From positions 1-9,859 of the forward strand of contig CAZIGG010000112.1 in assembly GCA_964538575.1 (NCBI GenBank): 9,859 nt of DNA, written 5' to 3'. This stretch comes from UBA2336 sp964538575 (GTDB taxonomy: Bacteria > Bacteroidota > Bacteroidia > Cytophagales > Cyclobacteriaceae). Below the pieces are notes generated by a model. That model was not told the DNA's origin and ran no database searches. It saw only the letters and a list, made by a program, of their open reading frames with translations. The position numbers and the translations under genes are program-made. Numbering within the stretch: the stretch's first letter is position 1; each line of letters opens with the position of its first letter. Shown here piece after piece: positions 7,976-9,859 of this stretch.

Positions 7976-8017
7976 CTGCAAAGCATTTCAAACCGGATAT
8001 GCCGAAATCGTTTGCAG
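7976..8017. promoter_or_regulatory. Imperfect 14-bp inverted repeat upstream of susC (operator or 5'-UTR hairpin)
   Basis: The left arm ctgcaaagcatttc (7976-7989) and right arm gaaatcgtttgcag (8004-8017) are reverse complements at 12 of 14 positions. The two mismatches are the adjacent central CG/GC pair, and the loop is 14 nt. Arm centres are 28 bp apart. The element sits 21-62 bp before the susC start codon and probably downstream of the promoter. It could therefore form a leader hairpin in the mRNA or be a dimeric protein-binding site. Confidence 0.5.
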
Positions 8018-8023
8018 ACGCTA

Positions 8024-8056
8024 CAAATAACCCCTGAAAGAGTGTCTGGCCGCAAT
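8024..8056 (-). promoter_or_regulatory. Possible Bacteroidota-type promoter for susC
   Basis: On the minus strand, ATTG (8053-8056) and GTTATTTG (8024-8031) are separated by 21 bp. This resembles the Bacteroides consensus of TTTG at -33 and TAnnTTTG at -7: the -33 matches TTG and the -7 keeps the TTTG but not the leading TA. A start of transcription about 8 bp later would leave a leader of roughly 55-65 nt that contains the inverted repeat at 7976-8017. The match is weak, as is common for activator-dependent PUL promoters. Confidence 0.3.
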
Positions 8057-8063
8057 TTGTTGG

Positions 8064-8082
8064 AGAAAAATCAAGAAAAATC
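8064..8082. promoter_or_regulatory. Two in-phase 9-bp direct repeats upstream of the susC promoter (candidate activator site)
   Basis: The sequence agaaaaatc occurs at 8064-8072 and again at 8074-8082, a 10-bp period or about one helical turn. On the minus strand it reads GATTTTTCT twice. The pair ends 8 bp upstream of the possible -33 element, the usual place for an activator that touches RNA polymerase. The phased A5 tracts could also bend the DNA. Assignment to the neighbouring SusR-like regulator is inference. Confidence 0.4.
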
Positions 8083-8100
8083 TGAGCGCTGTTATTCGCT
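8076..8100 (-). terminator. Weak possible terminator downstream of the regulator gene
   Basis: On the minus strand, AGCG (8097-8100) pairs with CGCT (8085-8088) over an 8-nt loop, and a T5 run follows after a few bases (8076-8080). The stem has only four pairs, so termination would be inefficient. A second small hairpin (5-bp arms CATCA/TGATG, 8112-8127) lies nearer the stop codon and has no T-run. Together they are the only terminator-like structures between the regulator and susC. Confidence 0.2.
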
Positions 8101-8157
8101 AACTAATTATCCATCAGTTCATTGATGTTAACGGACTTGTTGGGAAATCATAGTGTT

Positions 8158-9765
8158 TTATAGGTGCGATATTGCCCTGATACCCATAATGCGCTGATCA
8201 AATTCATCATTTTCGAGAATGGATTTGCTCCGGATCCGCGTTTTATAGGTATAGATGGTAGTGACTGAGTAGTCGAGGATCTTTGCGATTTTCTCGTTGT
8301 CATGGATGCCCATCCGCATCAGGGCGAAAATGCGGAGTTCGGTGTTCAGCAACTGACCTTCCTTAAGCACAATTTTATCCTCTTCCCTGAAGTAAGAATT
8401 GAAGGTGGTGACAAACCCCGGAAAAAGCTTCAGGAACACGCGGTCAAAATTGTTGTAAAGCTCTTCCCGCTCCCGCCTGATGTTAATCGAATCGACAATG
8501 TACTTGATCTCTTCCTGCTTTTTCGTCAGCAGTTTCAACTCAAGGGATTTTTTAAGGCTATCCAGCTTAGTGATGTGTTCTGCGGTAACCGTAAAGTAGT
8601 ACCAAACATACTCTTCTTTAATTTTATTGGCATCCGTCAATTGATGGTTTGCTTCAAGCAGCCGCTGATTGGCATCCGATATCACGTGTTCGGCAAGTTT
8701 TAACTTCCGGTACTGCCGTAAAATAATCACCGAAAATATCACAATGAGAATTGTTAACGCAGTAATAACAAATGCATACATGAGCAATGCGCTGCGATGC
8801 GACTCAACCGTGCGTAGTCGTTGCCCTTCAATGATCGGAAATATTGCAGCTACCTGGATTTTGCGGTGACGGGCGCCATAAAAGTTCGCATCTTCCATGG
8901 CAATCTTTATGTACGCATACGCATGCTCAATATCTCCCTCCTTGTATAACAGGTCCGCAAGATTAAGCATAGCAAGTGTCTCTTTGGTGCATACGCGCAA
9001 ATCAGCAATCGCTGCCCGCACCAGCATATCTTTTGACATTTCCGACCGCGCGGTATAATGATAAATAAAACTCAGGGTACTGGCGACAATGGCAAGCTGC
9101 TGGTTAGTAAGCGGCTTCTTCAGCAATGCTTCAAATGATTCCTGCGCTGCAGTGATGTCTTGTAACCTCAGGCTTTTCAGGCCGGTGAACATCAGGTAAC
9201 GCAACGATGCTTTAGGGGAAATTGCGATGGCGGAATCCATATAGGCATTACCGTGCGCTGTATGGTAGGGCCGATAAAAATCATCACCACTGAAATCAGA
9301 GAGATCGTAATGTGTGCGTGCCATTAGGAAATACAATTCCGAACGCATACTGTCATCCAGGTGCCGAAGCTGTACAGTTCTTAACGTATCCAGTGTTTCA
9401 TTGAATAACCCTGAGGAAACAAGAACAAATCCAATTTTGATTTTGCTCACCGCAATCTTCTGAGCATTCTTCATTCGATAAGCCGAAGTTTGAAGGATGC
9501 GTGCATACCGAAAAGCAGAGTCATAAATGAAAGATTTATATTCTTCATAAAGCTTTTCATAGAGCTCAAAACGATCCGTGGCGGCAGCCTGCCTCACATT
9601 ACGTTTCAGAACCTCAATCCGGTTAAGCTTTTCGGTTAAAAAAAATTCGCGTTGAGCGATTACCGTATTGAGTTCATCCAGCGATTTCTGCGGATCGGAA
9701 CTTCCGAATGCCTGAAGGGTTAAGATCAGGAATACGATCGGGAGAAGGAAATTCCGCACAGCCAT
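8158..9765 (-). CDS. SusR-like membrane-anchored transcriptional regulator (DUF6377-type)
   Basis: This is the probable sensor-activator of the locus. The 535-aa product has a signal-like N-terminus (1-21), then an opening LDELNTVIAQREFF at about 29-42 that I recognise from the SusR/DUF6377 family. A helical, TPR-like region spans about 65-300, and one strong transmembrane segment lies at about 326-349 (LLMYAFVITALTILIVIFSV). A basic, coiled-coil-prone cytoplasmic stretch follows at 350-435. The C-terminal helix-turn-helix at about 473-515 carries LNTELRIFALMRMG and EKIAKILDYSVTTIYTYKTR. The periplasmic region would sense maltooligosaccharide and the helix-turn-helix would bind DNA directly, with no kinase or receiver domain in between. 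B. thetaiotaomicron SusR, which responds to maltose and larger starch oligosaccharides, is of similar length and layout. It lies immediately upstream of susC on the same strand with a 202-bp gap, so it is probably transcribed separately. The ligand is inferred from the neighbouring amylase and SusE/F-like genes. Confidence 0.9.
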   Translation of the reverse strand: MAVRNFLLPIVFLILTLQAFGSSDPQKSLDELNTVIAQREFFLTEKLNRIEVLKRNVRQAAATDRFELYEKLYEEYKSFIYDSAFRYARILQTSAYRMKNAQKIAVSKIKIGFVLVSSGLFNETLDTLRTVQLRHLDDSMRSELYFLMARTHYDLSDFSGDDFYRPYHTAHGNAYMDSAIAISPKASLRYLMFTGLKSLRLQDITAAQESFEALLKKPLTNQQLAIVASTLSFIYHYTARSEMSKDMLVRAAIADLRVCTKETLAMLNLADLLYKEGDIEHAYAYIKIAMEDANFYGARHRKIQVAAIFPIIEGQRLRTVESHRSALLMYAFVITALTILIVIFSVIILRQYRKLKLAEHVISDANQRLLEANHQLTDANKIKEEYVWYYFTVTAEHITKLDSLKKSLELKLLTKKQEEIKYIVDSINIRREREELYNNFDRVFLKLFPGFVTTFNSYFREEDKIVLKEGQLLNTELRIFALMRMGIHDNEKIAKILDYSVTTIYTYKTRIRSKSILENDEFDQRIMGIRAISHL

Positions 9766-9773
9766 AAACGCTT

Positions 9774-9802
9774 CAAGGTAAGAAAATTTGTCTCAGAACA
9801 AC
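9774..9802 (-). promoter_or_regulatory. Possible promoter of the SusR-like regulator gene
   Basis: On the minus strand, GTTG (9799-9802) and TACCTTG (9774-9780) are separated by 18 bp, close to the Bacteroidota -33 TTTG and -7 TAnnTTTG pattern with one T missing from the -7 box. The predicted transcript would start only a few bases before the ATG at 9765, giving a very short leader. No purine-rich ribosome binding site is visible in front of the start codon. Confidence 0.28.
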
Positions 9803-9835
9803 GCGCAAAACCGGCACAAAATTGCTTCGTCAAAA

Positions 9836-9859
9836 ATGAGCGATAAAGCGTATATTCAA
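9836..9859 (+). CDS. Possible start of a divergent gene, partial (cut by window edge)
   Basis: An ATG at 9836 preceded by an A-rich stretch (caaaaATG) opens eight codons, MSDKAYIQ, without a stop up to the window end. It diverges from the regulator gene, leaving a 70-bp shared gap. Eight codons are too few to identify a product or to exclude a chance ORF. It is listed because the position and composition fit a real start. Confidence 0.25.

Noticed and set aside
7956..8157. Small unannotated gene or regulatory RNA in the regulator-susC gap
   Set aside because: No ORF with a plausible start and composition is confined to the gap. The short minus-strand frame overlapping it (7840-8055) mostly reads through susC in another frame. 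The structures present are better explained as promoter and operator elements.
8302..8703. Plus-strand ORF of 133 aa opposite the 3' half of the regulator gene
   Set aside because: It is antisense to the helix-turn-helix and coiled-coil part of the regulator. It shows no domain, signal or start context, so it is a shadow ORF.
1..9859. CRISPR array, tRNA, rRNA, insertion sequence, phage or defence genes
   Set aside because: I found no regularly spaced repeats, cloverleaf-like segments, transposase motifs or terminal inverted repeats. All long ORFs fit the Sus-type locus.

Overview
The window looks like part of a Bacteroidota chromosome, probably Cytophagales-like. The basis is a SusC/SusD pair, TPR-plus-helix-turn-helix membrane regulator architecture, Bacteroidota-style lipoprotein signals, moderate GC content and weak Shine-Dalgarno sequences. 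The genus cannot be determined from the sequence alone.

All complete genes lie on the minus strand and read from right to left. They form a compact starch/maltodextrin polysaccharide utilization locus (PUL) of the Sus type. In transcription order they are: a membrane-anchored SusR-like regulator (8158-9765); a 202-bp regulatory gap; a SusC-like TonB-dependent outer-membrane transporter (4971-7955); a SusD-like surface glycan-binding lipoprotein (3366-4958); a SusE/SusF-like surface starch-binding lipoprotein with an internal tandem duplication (1718-3355); a GH13 alpha-amylase lipoprotein (213-1583); and the first 23 codons of another exported protein (1-69). The susC-susD and susD-susE gaps are only 12 and 10 bp, so these three genes are almost certainly cotranscribed. 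The amylase and the next gene are each set off by a gap of 100-150 bp that holds a hairpin.

The genes suggest a standard division of labour. The lipoproteins SusD, SusE/F and the amylase bind and cut alpha-glucan at the cell surface, SusC with SusD imports the maltooligosaccharides, and the regulator senses a periplasmic ligand through its TPR-rich domain and activates the operon through a C-terminal helix-turn-helix. The susC upstream gap contains, in order, two 9-bp direct repeats exactly 10 bp apart, a plausible Bacteroidota-type promoter, and a 14-bp imperfect inverted repeat close to the susC start codon. At the right edge a possible divergent gene begins on the plus strand.

I see no CRISPR array, tRNA, rRNA, insertion sequence or phage gene. 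The overall system is a known type. The most interesting parts are the candidate cis-regulatory sites in front of susC, the duplicated and partly degenerate binding modules of the SusE/F-like protein, and the two intergenic hairpins.
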